From CAVSRC01 sp963762605 (GTDB lineage: Bacteria > Pseudomonadota > Alphaproteobacteria > Rhizobiales > Kaistiaceae), in contig CAVXLJ010000030.1 in the NCBI GenBank assembly GCA_963762605.1, forward strand, positions 1 to 64,000: 64,000 nucleotides of DNA, given 5' to 3'. Shown here piece after piece: positions 26,244 to 33,961 of the stretch. Below the pieces are notes generated by a model, which did no database searches, was not told where the DNA came from, and saw only the letters and a program-made list of their open reading frames with translations. The stretch's first letter is position 1; each line of letters begins with the position of its first letter. A program made the position numbers and the translations under genes.

Positions 26244-26278
26244 TATCATGTTAAGCAACGCCGCCGTGCCCAGTCAAG
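26244..26278 (-). promoter_or_regulatory. Promoter with embedded HpaR-type site upstream of the isomerase gene
   Basis: Minus strand: -35 TTGACT (complement of 26273-26278), 18-nt spacer, -10 TAACAT (complement of 26249-26254). The -10 is part of TTAACATGATAA (26244-26255), identical over 12 bases to the site at 25316-25327. It is 30 nt upstream of the ATG at 26214. Confidence 0.65.
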
Positions 26279-26312
26279 ACCGCGGTCCGGCGTCGTTCGG
26301 GCGCTAAGCAAC

Positions 26313-26341
26313 TTGACTTTTATTAACGTGTTAAATATCTC
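26313..26341 (+). promoter_or_regulatory. Promoter with HpaR-type operator in the spacer, upstream of the ferredoxin gene
   Basis: TTGACT at 26313-26318, then TATCTC at 26336-26341 with a 17-nt spacer. The spacer contains the near-perfect palindrome TTAACGTGTTAA at 26323-26334. The site is 43 nt upstream of the ferredoxin ATG and faces the minus-strand promoter at 26244-26278, forming a divergent control region. Confidence 0.65.
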
Positions 26342-26376
26342 CCTGTTCCCGCGGCTCGAGAATGCGCGAGGAGCGG

Positions 26377-26700
26377 ATGGTGGCGATCGTCTTCATCGAA
26401 CCCGGCGGTGAGCGCCGCGAGGTTGATATCACGGAAGGCCGGTCCGTCATGGAGGGCGCGTTGCGCGGCGACGTGGAAGGTATCGTCGCGGAGTGCGGCG
26501 GCCAGTGCAGCTGCGGCACCTGCCATGTCTATGTCGAGGAAGCCCGCCTTGCGGACCTGCCGCCGCCGAAGCCGGACGAGGAAGCCATGCTCGACACGGT
26601 GGCGGCCGAACGGCGGCCCAACAGCCGCCTCAGTTGCCAGCTGAAGGTCGACGCGCAACTGGCCGGGATCGTGCTGGCGATTCCGCAAAGCCAATATTGA
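26377..26700 (+). CDS. 2Fe-2S ferredoxin, adrenodoxin/putidaredoxin type
   Basis: 107 aa. Four cluster cysteines follow the C-x5-C-x2-C ... C pattern: 'ECGGQCSCGTCHVYV' and a fourth in 'RLSCQL', with an extra Cys inside the loop. Also typical are 'SVMEGALRGDVEGIVAECGG' and 'EEAMLDTVAAERRPNSRLSC'. The ATG at 26377 has GAGGAG 3-7 nt upstream and is preferred over the ATG at 26362. It transfers electrons to an oxygenase or reductase; no ferredoxin reductase or P450 is nearby. The closest candidate partner is the MOSC protein at 23797, under the same predicted operator. Confidence 0.92.
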   Translation: MVAIVFIEPGGERREVDITEGRSVMEGALRGDVEGIVAECGGQCSCGTCHVYVEEARLADLPPPKPDEEAMLDTVAAERRPNSRLSCQLKVDAQLAGIVLAIPQSQY

Positions 26701-26724
26701 CCGGCGCCCGCCGCTCTTGAATAT

Positions 26725-26736
26725 TTAACATGCTTC
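26725..26736 (+). promoter_or_regulatory. Half-conserved HpaR-type site TTAACATGCTTC upstream of the MarR gene
   Basis: The left arm and core (TTAACATG) match the other sites; the right arm is degenerate. It lies just after the ferredoxin stop and 223 nt upstream of the regulator ATG, where it could mediate autoregulation. The rest of 26701-26958 shows no gene. Confidence 0.4.
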
Positions 26737-26958
26737 CGATTTCCGTTCGGTCGACCGGTCGGGTAGTCTGGCAAGGTGTGAGTCTTCCCAGGCGCAGATG
26801 CGGCGCTTGTGAGACTCTTTGATCGGGACTATTGCAACCCCGGCACGACGGCGGTGTCACGTGACGGTGAGCAAGCCTGAACCCCGCCGCTCGTTCGCTG
26901 CGAGCACGCCCATGCCCCCATTTCGAAGTCCATACGCAAACCTGAAGTGGCGCCCGAG

Positions 26959-27513
26959 ATGAAGAAGTTGCCTGCAAAGAAGAGCGCCGGCACAGCCGCA
27001 GCGACCCGGCAGAAAATGCCGGATTTCTCCCATTCCCTGCCGATGCTGCTGTTGCGTGGTCGCGAGGCTGTGATGCGGCATTTCCGACCGAGTTTGCTCG
27101 AGCACGGCGTCACTGAGCAGCAATGGCGCGTGCTGCGCGCCCTGAGCTCCGTCGACGAGATGGAAGTCATGGTGCTTGCCAACGCGACCTACCTGCTTCC
27201 GCCGAGCATGTCGCGGATCCTGAAGGACCTTCAGAAGCGCGGGCTGATCACGCGGCGCAGCGACCGTCGCGACCTCAGGCGCAATCTCGTCGCGATAAGT
27301 CGGCGCGGCACGGAGCTTATCGACACGCTCTCGCCGCGTTCCGATGCGGCCTACACCGAAATCGCCCGACGTTTTGGCCACGGCAATTTCAATCTGCTCG
27401 GCGAGCTGCTCCTGAAGCTTGAGTCGGAACTGCAGCCGGACACCCCTGGCACTTCCAAGCGGCCGTCCGCACGGCAGCGTTCGCCTGGCCGCTCACGCTC
27501 CTCGCGCAGCTGA
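26959..27513 (+). CDS. hpaR: MarR-family regulator, HpaR-like
   Basis: 184 aa from the ATG at 26959; a GTG at 26947 is also possible. It closely follows the homoprotocatechuate repressor pattern: 'LPMLLLRGREAVMRHFRPSLLEHGVTEQQWRVLRAL', wing-helix 'YLLPPSMSRILKDLQKRGLITRRSDRRDLRRNLVAIS' and 'YTEIARRFGHGNFNLLGELLLKLE'. A basic tail of ~25 residues (RQRSPGRSRSSRS) is extra. HpaR represses the hpa meta-cleavage operon until hydroxyphenylacetate-type compounds are present. It is followed by that operon here, and six palindromic sites around it form a likely local regulon. Confidence 0.88.
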   Translation: MKKLPAKKSAGTAAATRQKMPDFSHSLPMLLLRGREAVMRHFRPSLLEHGVTEQQWRVLRALSSVDEMEVMVLANATYLLPPSMSRILKDLQKRGLITRRSDRRDLRRNLVAISRRGTELIDTLSPRSDAAYTEIARRFGHGNFNLLGELLLKLESELQPDTPGTSKRPSARQRSPGRSRSSRS

Positions 27514-27611
27514 CCTCGCCGGCAACGATCGCTCACTAGCCGCCGCGCACGGATCGCCCTGCGGAAATCGTTGGCGATCGTGCTGCGTGCGTCAGCGTTG
27601 ACCGAATATCG

Positions 27612-27623
27612 TTCGCATGTTAA
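27612..27623 (+). promoter_or_regulatory. HpaR-type site upstream of the hpa meta-cleavage operon
   Basis: TTCGCATGTTAA followed by CTATCTCG. The right half and flank (TGTTAA-TATCTC) match the ferredoxin promoter. A TTGACC at 27598-27603 is a possible -35. The site is 40 nt upstream of the GTG at 27663. Confidence 0.55.
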
Positions 27624-27662
27624 CTATCTCGCGCTGCAGCGGTCGCGAATGCGGAGGCGTCG

Positions 27663-28565
27663 GTGGTAACTCCGGATATGTTGAAGGGCTCGTTTCCTCC
27701 TCTTGTCACGCCAATCCACCAGGGAAAAATCGACGAGCAGACCTTCGCGAAACTGATCGAGTTTCAGATCGCAGGCGGCAGTCATGGCATTCTGGTCAAC
27801 GGCACGACGGCGGAGCCTTCGACCTTGTCCGTCGAGGAGCGGAATCGCCTTGTCGAGGTCGCCGTAGAGGCCGCGGCATCCCGCCTGCCTGTTGTCGCTG
27901 CCACGGGCTCGCAGTCGCTGGCCGACACGAAGGCGCTCACTGCGCACGCGGTTGCTGCCGGCGTTGACGCGCTGCTGATCGTCACGCCCTATTACATTCG
28001 CCCGCCTCAGCGCGGATTGATCGACTATTTCCTTGAAGCCACCGGCGACCACGACACGCCATGGATGATCTATCACATCCCCGGTCGGACCGCCGTCGGC
28101 GTGACAATCGAGACGCTGGCGACGCTCCGCGAGCGGTCGCCGACCTTTGTCGGTATGAAGCATGCCTCGACCGACATCGGCTTTGTCACCGAATGCATGA
28201 CCCGGTTCGGTCCGGATTTCCGGATTTTTGTGGGGCTTGAGGAATTGAGTTTCCCGATGATGGCGCTCGGCGCCTGCGGGCTGATGAACGCTGTCGGCAA
28301 CATCGCACCACGCGTCCTTTCCGAATTGTGCACGGCGATCTGGAACAACGATCTCGCCGGCGCTCGAAAGATCCACGACAGCCTGTTCGAACTGAACCGG
28401 TCGGTGTTCTTCGACACCAATCCCATACCTATGAAGCACATGATGAAGCGCCTAGGTATCTTGCCCGCCAACGAACACCGTCTCCCGCTGGCGCCGCCGA
28501 CGGCCGACGTGGCCGCACGGCTCGATGCCGTGCTGGACCGCGCCGGCTTGGTGCCGGTCGGCTGA
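27663..28565 (+). CDS. DapA/NAL-family aldolase of the homoprotocatechuate cluster
   Basis: 300 aa, GTG start with GGAGG 6 nt upstream. Class I aldolase signatures are present: 'HGILVNGTTAEPSTLSVEER', 'VTPYYIRPPQRGLIDYF', 'WMIYHIPGRTAVGV' (Tyr of the proton relay) and the Schiff-base Lys in 'VGMKHASTD'. DapA itself makes dihydrodipicolinate, but relatives such as NahE/TtdA-type hydratase-aldolases cleave or hydrate 2-keto acids. As first gene of an hpa operon without hpaH and hpaI, it could perform the final retro-aldol step to pyruvate and succinic semialdehyde (inference). Confidence 0.88.
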   Translation: MVTPDMLKGSFPPLVTPIHQGKIDEQTFAKLIEFQIAGGSHGILVNGTTAEPSTLSVEERNRLVEVAVEAAASRLPVVAATGSQSLADTKALTAHAVAAGVDALLIVTPYYIRPPQRGLIDYFLEATGDHDTPWMIYHIPGRTAVGVTIETLATLRERSPTFVGMKHASTDIGFVTECMTRFGPDFRIFVGLEELSFPMMALGACGLMNAVGNIAPRVLSELCTAIWNNDLAGARKIHDSLFELNRSVFFDTNPIPMKHMMKRLGILPANEHRLPLAPPTADVAARLDAVLDRAGLVPVG

Positions 28566-28582
28566 ATGCGCGGGACCGAACA

Positions 28583-29431
28583 ATGAATCGCGTGGCGAGC
28601 TACAGGCGCAAAGATGGTACGACGGGCTTCGGTCTGGTTGACGGCGAAAGCGTCTCGGAGTGCGCGAGCAGCGATATGCCGGACATGATGTCCGCTCTGC
28701 GCGCCGACCGACTTGCCGCGCTGAGAGCCTCGGCCGGCAGCGTCCGTTGGTCGACAACCGACGTCGTCTTCATGCCGCCGGTTGCCGCGCCCGAGAAGAT
28801 CATCTGCGTTGGCGTCAATTATGCCAATCGCAATGCCGAGTACCGCGACGGCAGCGGCGAATATGCCTATCCGAGTTTGTTCGTCCGCTTTCCCGGTTCA
28901 TTCGTCGGCCACGAGCAGGCGATTGTGCGGCCGAGGGAGTCCGACCAGTTCGACTACGAGGGCGAGGTCGTTCTTGTCGTCGGTCGACCCGGCCGGCGTA
29001 TTCCGCGCGATGACGCACTTGACCACGTCGCCGGGCTGACGCTCGCCAACGATGGAACACTCCGCGACTGGCTTCGCCACTCCAGGTTCAACGTTACCCA
29101 GGGAAAGAACTTCGACGCTTCCGGCAGCATCGGCCCGTGGATCGTGCCGGCGTCGGAGATCGACCTCGCGCGTCCGTTGCGCCTGACGACCCGGGTCAAC
29201 GGCGAAGTCCGCCAGGACGACACGACCGCGAACATGCTCTTCGATTTCAGCCGTCTCATCGAATACATCTCGACCTTTACCACGCTTAGGCCCGGCGATC
29301 TGATCCTGACCGGCACGCCGACCGGTGCCGGCGCCAGGCTCGACCCGCCGCGTTGGTTGAAGCCCGGCGATACTGTGGAGATCGAAGTGCCGGAAATCGG
29401 CACCCTCCGCAATCCGGTTGCCGATGCCTGA
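28583..29431 (+). CDS. hpaG: Fumarylacetoacetate hydrolase-family protein, HpaG-like decarboxylase/isomerase
   Basis: 282 aa, ATG at 28583, 17 nt after the DapA-like gene. The FAH C-terminal fold is marked by 'EKIICVGVNYANRNAEY', metal ligands E126 and E128 in 'DYEGEVVLV', 'LANDGTLRDW', and 'GDLILTGTPTGAG'. HpaG of E. coli has two FAH domains (429 aa) that decarboxylate 5-oxopent-3-ene-1,2,5-tricarboxylate and isomerise the product; here there is one domain plus a short N-terminal part. One enzyme may do both steps, or a second FAH gene lies elsewhere. Name by context and family. Confidence 0.85.
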   Translation: MNRVASYRRKDGTTGFGLVDGESVSECASSDMPDMMSALRADRLAALRASAGSVRWSTTDVVFMPPVAAPEKIICVGVNYANRNAEYRDGSGEYAYPSLFVRFPGSFVGHEQAIVRPRESDQFDYEGEVVLVVGRPGRRIPRDDALDHVAGLTLANDGTLRDWLRHSRFNVTQGKNFDASGSIGPWIVPASEIDLARPLRLTTRVNGEVRQDDTTANMLFDFSRLIEYISTFTTLRPGDLILTGTPTGAGARLDPPRWLKPGDTVEIEVPEIGTLRNPVADA

Positions 29432-29446
29432 CCCGGAGGATCGACA

Positions 29447-29857
29447 ATGCCGCACGTCACCATCGAGTATTCGGCGAACGTCGAGAAGAGCGTCGACATT
29501 TTCGCCCTCGTCCGAGATGTGCACAAGACGGTGCTCGCCACCGGCGTGTTCGAGCTCGGCGCCGTTCGCACGCGTGTGCTGCGCTCCGACCTGTACGAGA
29601 TCGCCGACGGCGACCCCGATAACGGCTTCATTCACGTCATGCTGAGAATCGGGCCCGGCCGGGCCGCGCCAATCCGCAAGCGCGTTGCGCAGGCTGTTCT
29701 GGATGCGGTCGCCGAGGCGACGAAGGAGCTTTTCGCCCGGTCCGGACTCGGTCTTTCGGTGGAAGTTTGCGAAATCGACAATTCGACGGCCGTTCGGCTC
29801 AATAATCTGCACGACCGGATAGCGGCCAAAGGCACCGCCGGCAGGATCGCACCGTGA
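29447..29857 (+). CDS. hpaF: 5-carboxymethyl-2-hydroxymuconate delta-isomerase
   Basis: 136 aa. The N terminus is 'MPHVTIEYSANVEKSVDIFALV': after Met removal, Pro-1 is the catalytic base of this tautomerase-superfamily enzyme. Further typical parts are 'GVFELGAVRTRVLRSDLYEIADGD', 'GFIHVMLRIGPGR' and 'EATKELFARSGLGLSVEV'. It converts 5-carboxymethyl-2-hydroxymuconate to the 5-oxo-3-ene tricarboxylate in the homoprotocatechuate pathway. Translation is probably coupled to the next gene, whose GTG overlaps its stop. Confidence 0.93.
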   Translation: MPHVTIEYSANVEKSVDIFALVRDVHKTVLATGVFELGAVRTRVLRSDLYEIADGDPDNGFIHVMLRIGPGRAAPIRKRVAQAVLDAVAEATKELFARSGLGLSVEVCEIDNSTAVRLNNLHDRIAAKGTAGRIAP

Positions 29858-31395
29858 CGGAGCACGACGCGAACAGCTATGCGGCCAACGTCGCCGCCGC
29901 AGCCGCAGCGATGGCGCGCTTCTCCGCGTCGGTCGTCCCTCACCTGATCGGCGGCAAGGCCGTGCCGTCGGCCTCGGGCGAAACCTTCAATACGCTCGAT
30001 CCCGCCACCAACCAACGGCAAGCGACGATAGCCGCTGGTGGCCCGGTTGAAGTTGACCTCGCCGCACGGGCGGCGGCTGCCGCATTCCCGGCGTGGAGAG
30101 CCACGACCGGCTCGCAGCGGCGGGTGATTCTCCACCAGATCGCCGACCGGATCACCGCGCGAGCCGGCGAGATCGCGCTCATAGAGAGCTCAGACACAGG
30201 GCAGCCGATTCGCTACATGGAGAAAGCCGCTCTGCGTGCCGCGGAGAACTTCCGCTTCTTTGCGGACCGGGCTCCCGCCGCCGCCGACGGCCTGTCGTTG
30301 CCCGCCACGCATCATCTCAACTATACGATCCGCCAGCCGATTGGCCCTGTCGGCATTATCACGCCATGGAATACTCCGTTCATGCTGTCGTCCTGGAAGA
30401 TCGCGCCGGCACTTGCCGCTGGCTGTACGGTCGTCCACAAGCCGGCCGAGTGGAGCCCTCTATCTGCTGTCGTCCTCGGCGAGGTCATGGACGCGGTCAT
30501 CACCGCAGCAGGGCTTCCACCGGGCGTGGTCAATGTCGTTCACGGCCTCGGCGAGACCGCCGGCAAGGCACTCACCGAGCACCGCGAAATCAAGGCGATC
30601 GCCTTCATCGGCGAAAGCGCCACGGGCTCGCAGATCATGCGTCAGGGCGCCGCCACACTGAAACGGGTTCATTTTGAACTCGGCGGCAAGAACCCGGTGA
30701 TCGTCTTTGCCGACGCCGACCTCGAACGCGCCATCGACGCCACGCTCTTCATGATCTACTCGCTGAACGGCGAGCGCTGCACGTCGTCTTCCCGGGTATT
30801 GGTGGAACGCTCGATCGTTGACGAATTCGGCGCCCGCCTTGCCGAGCGCATCCGCCGCATCCGCATCGGGCCGCCGCTCGATCCAAAGACCGAAATCGGC
30901 CCGCTCATCCACCCCGAGCATGCCACCAAGGTGTTGGCATTCGTCGACACGGCGCGCGCGGAGGGCGCAACGATACTTGCCGGCGGCGGACGTGCCATGG
31001 ATGCCACAGGAAACTACGTCGAGCCGACTCTCTACGGCGCTGCCACCAGCACGATGACCATCGCTCAGGCCGAGATCTTCGGACCGCACCTCGCCATGAT
31101 CCCCTTCGACGACGAAGCCGACGCGCTGCGTATTGCCAACGACACGTCGTACGGTCTTGCCGGCTACATCTGGACCGGCGACGTTGGCCGCGCGCACCGC
31201 ATGGCGCGCGACCTCGAGGCCGGCATGATCTGGGTGAATTCGGAGAACGTGCGCCACCTGCCGACGCCGTTCGGCGGCATGAAGCGCTCCGGCATTGGTC
31301 GCGATGGCGGCGACTATTCGTTCGATTTCTACATGGAGACCAAGAACGTGGCCATTGCCTATGACACCCATTCGATCCCGCACATCGGAACCTGA
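29854..31395 (+). CDS. hpaE: 5-carboxymethyl-2-hydroxymuconate semialdehyde dehydrogenase
   Basis: 513 aa aldehyde dehydrogenase, GTG start overlapping hpaF by 4 nt. Key residues: N173 in 'TPWNTPFMLSSWKIAPALAAG', E275 in 'HFELGGKNPVIVF', and catalytic C309 in 'NGERCTSSSRVLVE'. The motif 'WVNSENVRHLPTPFGGMKRSGIGRDGGDYSFDFY' near the C terminus is characteristic of HpaE/HpcC. It oxidises the ring-cleavage semialdehyde with NAD. Confidence 0.94.
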   Translation: MTEHDANSYAANVAAAAAAMARFSASVVPHLIGGKAVPSASGETFNTLDPATNQRQATIAAGGPVEVDLAARAAAAAFPAWRATTGSQRRVILHQIADRITARAGEIALIESSDTGQPIRYMEKAALRAAENFRFFADRAPAAADGLSLPATHHLNYTIRQPIGPVGIITPWNTPFMLSSWKIAPALAAGCTVVHKPAEWSPLSAVVLGEVMDAVITAAGLPPGVVNVVHGLGETAGKALTEHREIKAIAFIGESATGSQIMRQGAATLKRVHFELGGKNPVIVFADADLERAIDATLFMIYSLNGERCTSSSRVLVERSIVDEFGARLAERIRRIRIGPPLDPKTEIGPLIHPEHATKVLAFVDTARAEGATILAGGGRAMDATGNYVEPTLYGAATSTMTIAQAEIFGPHLAMIPFDDEADALRIANDTSYGLAGYIWTGDVGRAHRMARDLEAGMIWVNSENVRHLPTPFGGMKRSGIGRDGGDYSFDFYMETKNVAIAYDTHSIPHIGT

Positions 31396-31397
31396 CG

Positions 31398-32378
31398 ATG
31401 GAGCTGCCGTCTCCCGTTCTCCACCCGCCGTTCAACGTCGTACGCCTCAGCCACGCCGTCTACGCGGTACCGGATCTGGATCGCGCTCGGGCGTTCTACG
31501 TCGATCTTCTCGGTCTCCAGGTCACCGGCGAGCTGGATGGCGCGCTCTATCTCCGCGCGATGGAGGAGCGCAGCCACCACAGCCTCGTGCTGAAGCAGGC
31601 GGCGGAGCCGCGGGTCGAGGTCCTGAGCTTCCGCCTCTTCGACGATGCCGATCTCGACAAGGCGGCCGAATTCTTCGCAAAGCGCGATCTGCCGGTCGCG
31701 TGGACCGACGTTCCCTTTCAGGGGCGTACGCTCCGCACGGCGGACCCGCAGGGCATTCCGCTCGAATTCCACCACCGCATGGATCGCCTGCCGCCGATCC
31801 ATCAGAAGTATCAGCTCTACCGCGGCGCCAAGGCGCTCCGTATCGACCATTGCAACTGCTTCAGCGACGACGTCGACGCTTCGGTCGCGTTCTACAACGC
31901 GATCGGGTTTCGCCTGACCGAATACACGGCCACCGAAGAGACCGGCGAACTATGGGCGGCCTGGATGCACCGCAAGGGCGGCGTCCATGACATCGCCTTC
32001 ACCAACGGCACCGGCCCACGCCTCCATCACATAGCGTACTGGGTCGCCTCGCCGCTCAACATCATCGATTTTCTCGATCTGATGGCGACCACCGGTTACG
32101 TCGATCACATCGAGCGCGGGCCGGGGCGCCACGGCATCGCAAACGCGTTCTTCCTCTACATACGCGATCCGGACGGCAACCGCCTCGAACTCTATTGCTC
32201 CGACTACCAGACGGTCGATCCGGACCACGAGCCAATCGGCTGGAAGCTGCACGATCCCCAGCGCCAGACGCTGTGGGGGGCGCCGGCGCCGCATTCGTGG
32301 TTCGCGGAGGGCAGCCTCTTTGCTGGCGTGGAACCACGCCTGCCGAAGCTTGATGCGACGCCGATCATCGCGCCTTAG
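31398..32378 (+). CDS. hpaD: 3,4-dihydroxyphenylacetate 2,3-dioxygenase (type I extradiol)
   Basis: 326 aa with two vicinal-oxygen-chelate halves. Iron (or manganese) ligands are H151 in 'IDHCNCF', H210 or H211 in 'RLHHIAYW' and E264 in 'GNRLELYCSDYQ'. The C-terminal 'PIGWKLHDPQRQTLWGAPAPHSWF' matches the Brevibacterium/Arthrobacter homoprotocatechuate dioxygenases rather than the E. coli type II enzyme. It opens homoprotocatechuate to 5-carboxymethyl-2-hydroxymuconate semialdehyde. Last gene of the operon. Confidence 0.94.
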   Translation: MELPSPVLHPPFNVVRLSHAVYAVPDLDRARAFYVDLLGLQVTGELDGALYLRAMEERSHHSLVLKQAAEPRVEVLSFRLFDDADLDKAAEFFAKRDLPVAWTDVPFQGRTLRTADPQGIPLEFHHRMDRLPPIHQKYQLYRGAKALRIDHCNCFSDDVDASVAFYNAIGFRLTEYTATEETGELWAAWMHRKGGVHDIAFTNGTGPRLHHIAYWVASPLNIIDFLDLMATTGYVDHIERGPGRHGIANAFFLYIRDPDGNRLELYCSDYQTVDPDHEPIGWKLHDPQRQTLWGAPAPHSWFAEGSLFAGVEPRLPKLDATPIIAP

Positions 32379-32538
32379 CTGGCCGGGCGCGGCAGCCGCG
32401 TCTTGGCTCAAGCGCGAAAGGGTCGCTGGTCCCTGATAGCGGCGTCGAGGACGGCACGGAAGCTTTCAAGCGACGGCCAGCGTGCCACAGGATCGGTATC
32501 CTTGTGGCTATGGGCTCGCCAGCGCCGCCGGCGCCGCC

Positions 32539-32649
32539 TTCGGTCCGCTGCGAGATCGCCCGCCGCTTCTTCTCGGCCCGCGCCGCGCAGAGATGCAGCA
32601 TGAACGGATCGGCATCCCGGTCCAGCTTGGCAACGATAAGCGGCCTGGC
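32539..32649 (-). pseudogene. Relic of a serine recombinase (resolvase/invertase) catalytic domain
   Basis: The minus-strand frame reads 'LIVAKLDRDADPFMLHL' and 'AARAEKKRRAISQRTE', which matches the conserved resolvase stretch ending in 'LISxRTKAALAAAKARG'. After RTE the continuation ('KAAPAALASP' then stop) lies in a different frame. No start region or DNA-binding end is visible. The non-coding segment 32379-32924 around it has nothing else recognisable. It marks a decayed mobile element next to the hpa operon. Confidence 0.7.
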
Positions 32650-32924
32650 ACCGGCTTGGCGGATGGCGCCTCGTCGCTGGCCACATCCGTCCGAAGGTTC
32701 CCAAGCTCGCCGGGATGATGGGTGAAGCCGTGGCCAGCGCGCCTGCTGCATGACACTGGAATCCATCGCTCCTGTCAGCGATGATCCTCGCGTCGGCATT
32801 CCGGCACTCGCCGGCTGACGCCCGGCCAATGCCGGCGATCGATGACCGCCATGCCGTCGTCTACGCCACGTGCCGGAAATCGACCCATCGCGAACAGGCG
32901 AGCTGAGCCGGAGGCACGAAAACG

Positions 32925-33917
32925 ATGATGACGAGATTGAGAGTTTTTGCCGCCGTCACAGGCGCGGCAGCGTTCTGGCTGGCGGCGATCGGTTGCCCCG
33001 CCACGGCCGAACCGCAACCACCGGATTACGCCCTCACGCAGGATTGGGCCAGCCTGCCCACGTCGCCGGACAAGAAGGTGGACGTGTTCTGGGTTTACCC
33101 GACCGTCTACAATGGCGAAGCGATCAACGCCGCGCTCGATGATCCGCAGATGCGCCAAGGCGCCGCGAACAGCCTGCTTTCCCAGGCCAGCGTGTTTGCC
33201 GGCAGCGCCAACGTCTTCGCGCCGCTATACCGGCAGGCCAACATCTCGGTCCTGTCGATGGACGCCGCGACGCGGAAGCGGTACCTCGGCGTGGGGCTTT
33301 CCGATGTGAAGGCGGCCTTCGCCTATTATCTGAGCCACTTCAATCACGGCCGTCCCTTCATCCTCGCCGGGCACAGCCAGGGCGCCGACCTGCTGACCGA
33401 TTTCGTCCGCCAGGAACTGAACAAGCGCGCGCTGCGCGAGAACATGGTCGCGGCCTATCTGATCGGGTGGTCGATCACGCAGGACGATTTGAAGCACTAT
33501 CCATTCCTGCAGATCTGCCGCGCCGCCGACGAGATCGGCTGTATCGTCACCTATAACAGCGTCGCCGCGGGCTATCAGAAGAAGGCGCCCACCATTCTGC
33601 CCGGCGCGATCTCGGTCAACCCGCTGTCGTGGCGCACCGACGACGAATTGGTACCCGCCACGAAGAATCTCGGCTCCGTCTTCTTCGATCAAGACGGCAA
33701 GCGACAAAGCTTCGCGCATTTCGCCTCGGCGCAAAACGTGGATGGTGGACTGGTGGTGACGCCTGCTTCCCCGGCGCCGCTCACGCGCATGCCCTTCGGG
33801 CCCGGCATCTATCATTCATACGACTACGGCTTGTTCTACGAGAACCTGAAGGCCAATGTTGCCCAGCGCATCAAGGCGTTCGAGGTCGAAAGAAATAGCC
33901 AGCGTGGTCCGGATTGA
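32925..33917 (+). CDS. DUF3089 alpha/beta-hydrolase-like exported protein
   Basis: 330 aa with a signal peptide ('TRLRVFAAVTGAAAFWLAAIGCPATA-EP'). DUF3089 features: 'KKVDVFWVYPTVYNGEAI', 'SVFAGSANVFAPLYRQA', and the nucleophile elbow 'FILAGHSQGADLL' (Ser in GHSQG). A possible His is in 'IYHSYDYGLFYENL'. The family is lipase/esterase-like, substrate unknown. The Cys in 'IGCPAT' does not make a good lipobox. Monocistronic, flanked by the resolvase relic and facing the E1 gene. Confidence 0.85.
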   Translation: MMTRLRVFAAVTGAAAFWLAAIGCPATAEPQPPDYALTQDWASLPTSPDKKVDVFWVYPTVYNGEAINAALDDPQMRQGAANSLLSQASVFAGSANVFAPLYRQANISVLSMDAATRKRYLGVGLSDVKAAFAYYLSHFNHGRPFILAGHSQGADLLTDFVRQELNKRALRENMVAAYLIGWSITQDDLKHYPFLQICRAADEIGCIVTYNSVAAGYQKKAPTILPGAISVNPLSWRTDDELVPATKNLGSVFFDQDGKRQSFAHFASAQNVDGGLVVTPASPAPLTRMPFGPGIYHSYDYGLFYENLKANVAQRIKAFEVERNSQRGPD

Positions 33918-33929
33918 AGGAAACGAAAT

Positions 33930-33946
33930 CCGGAGTCGGCCTCCGG
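33930..33946. terminator. Possible bidirectional hairpin between convergent genes
   Basis: CCGGAG-TCGGC-CTCCGG in the 44-bp gap between the DUF3089 gene and the facing E1 gene. The stem is only 6 bp and no T-run follows, so it is a weak terminator candidate. Confidence 0.3.
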
Positions 33947-33961
33947 CTCCCGAGCTGGATC

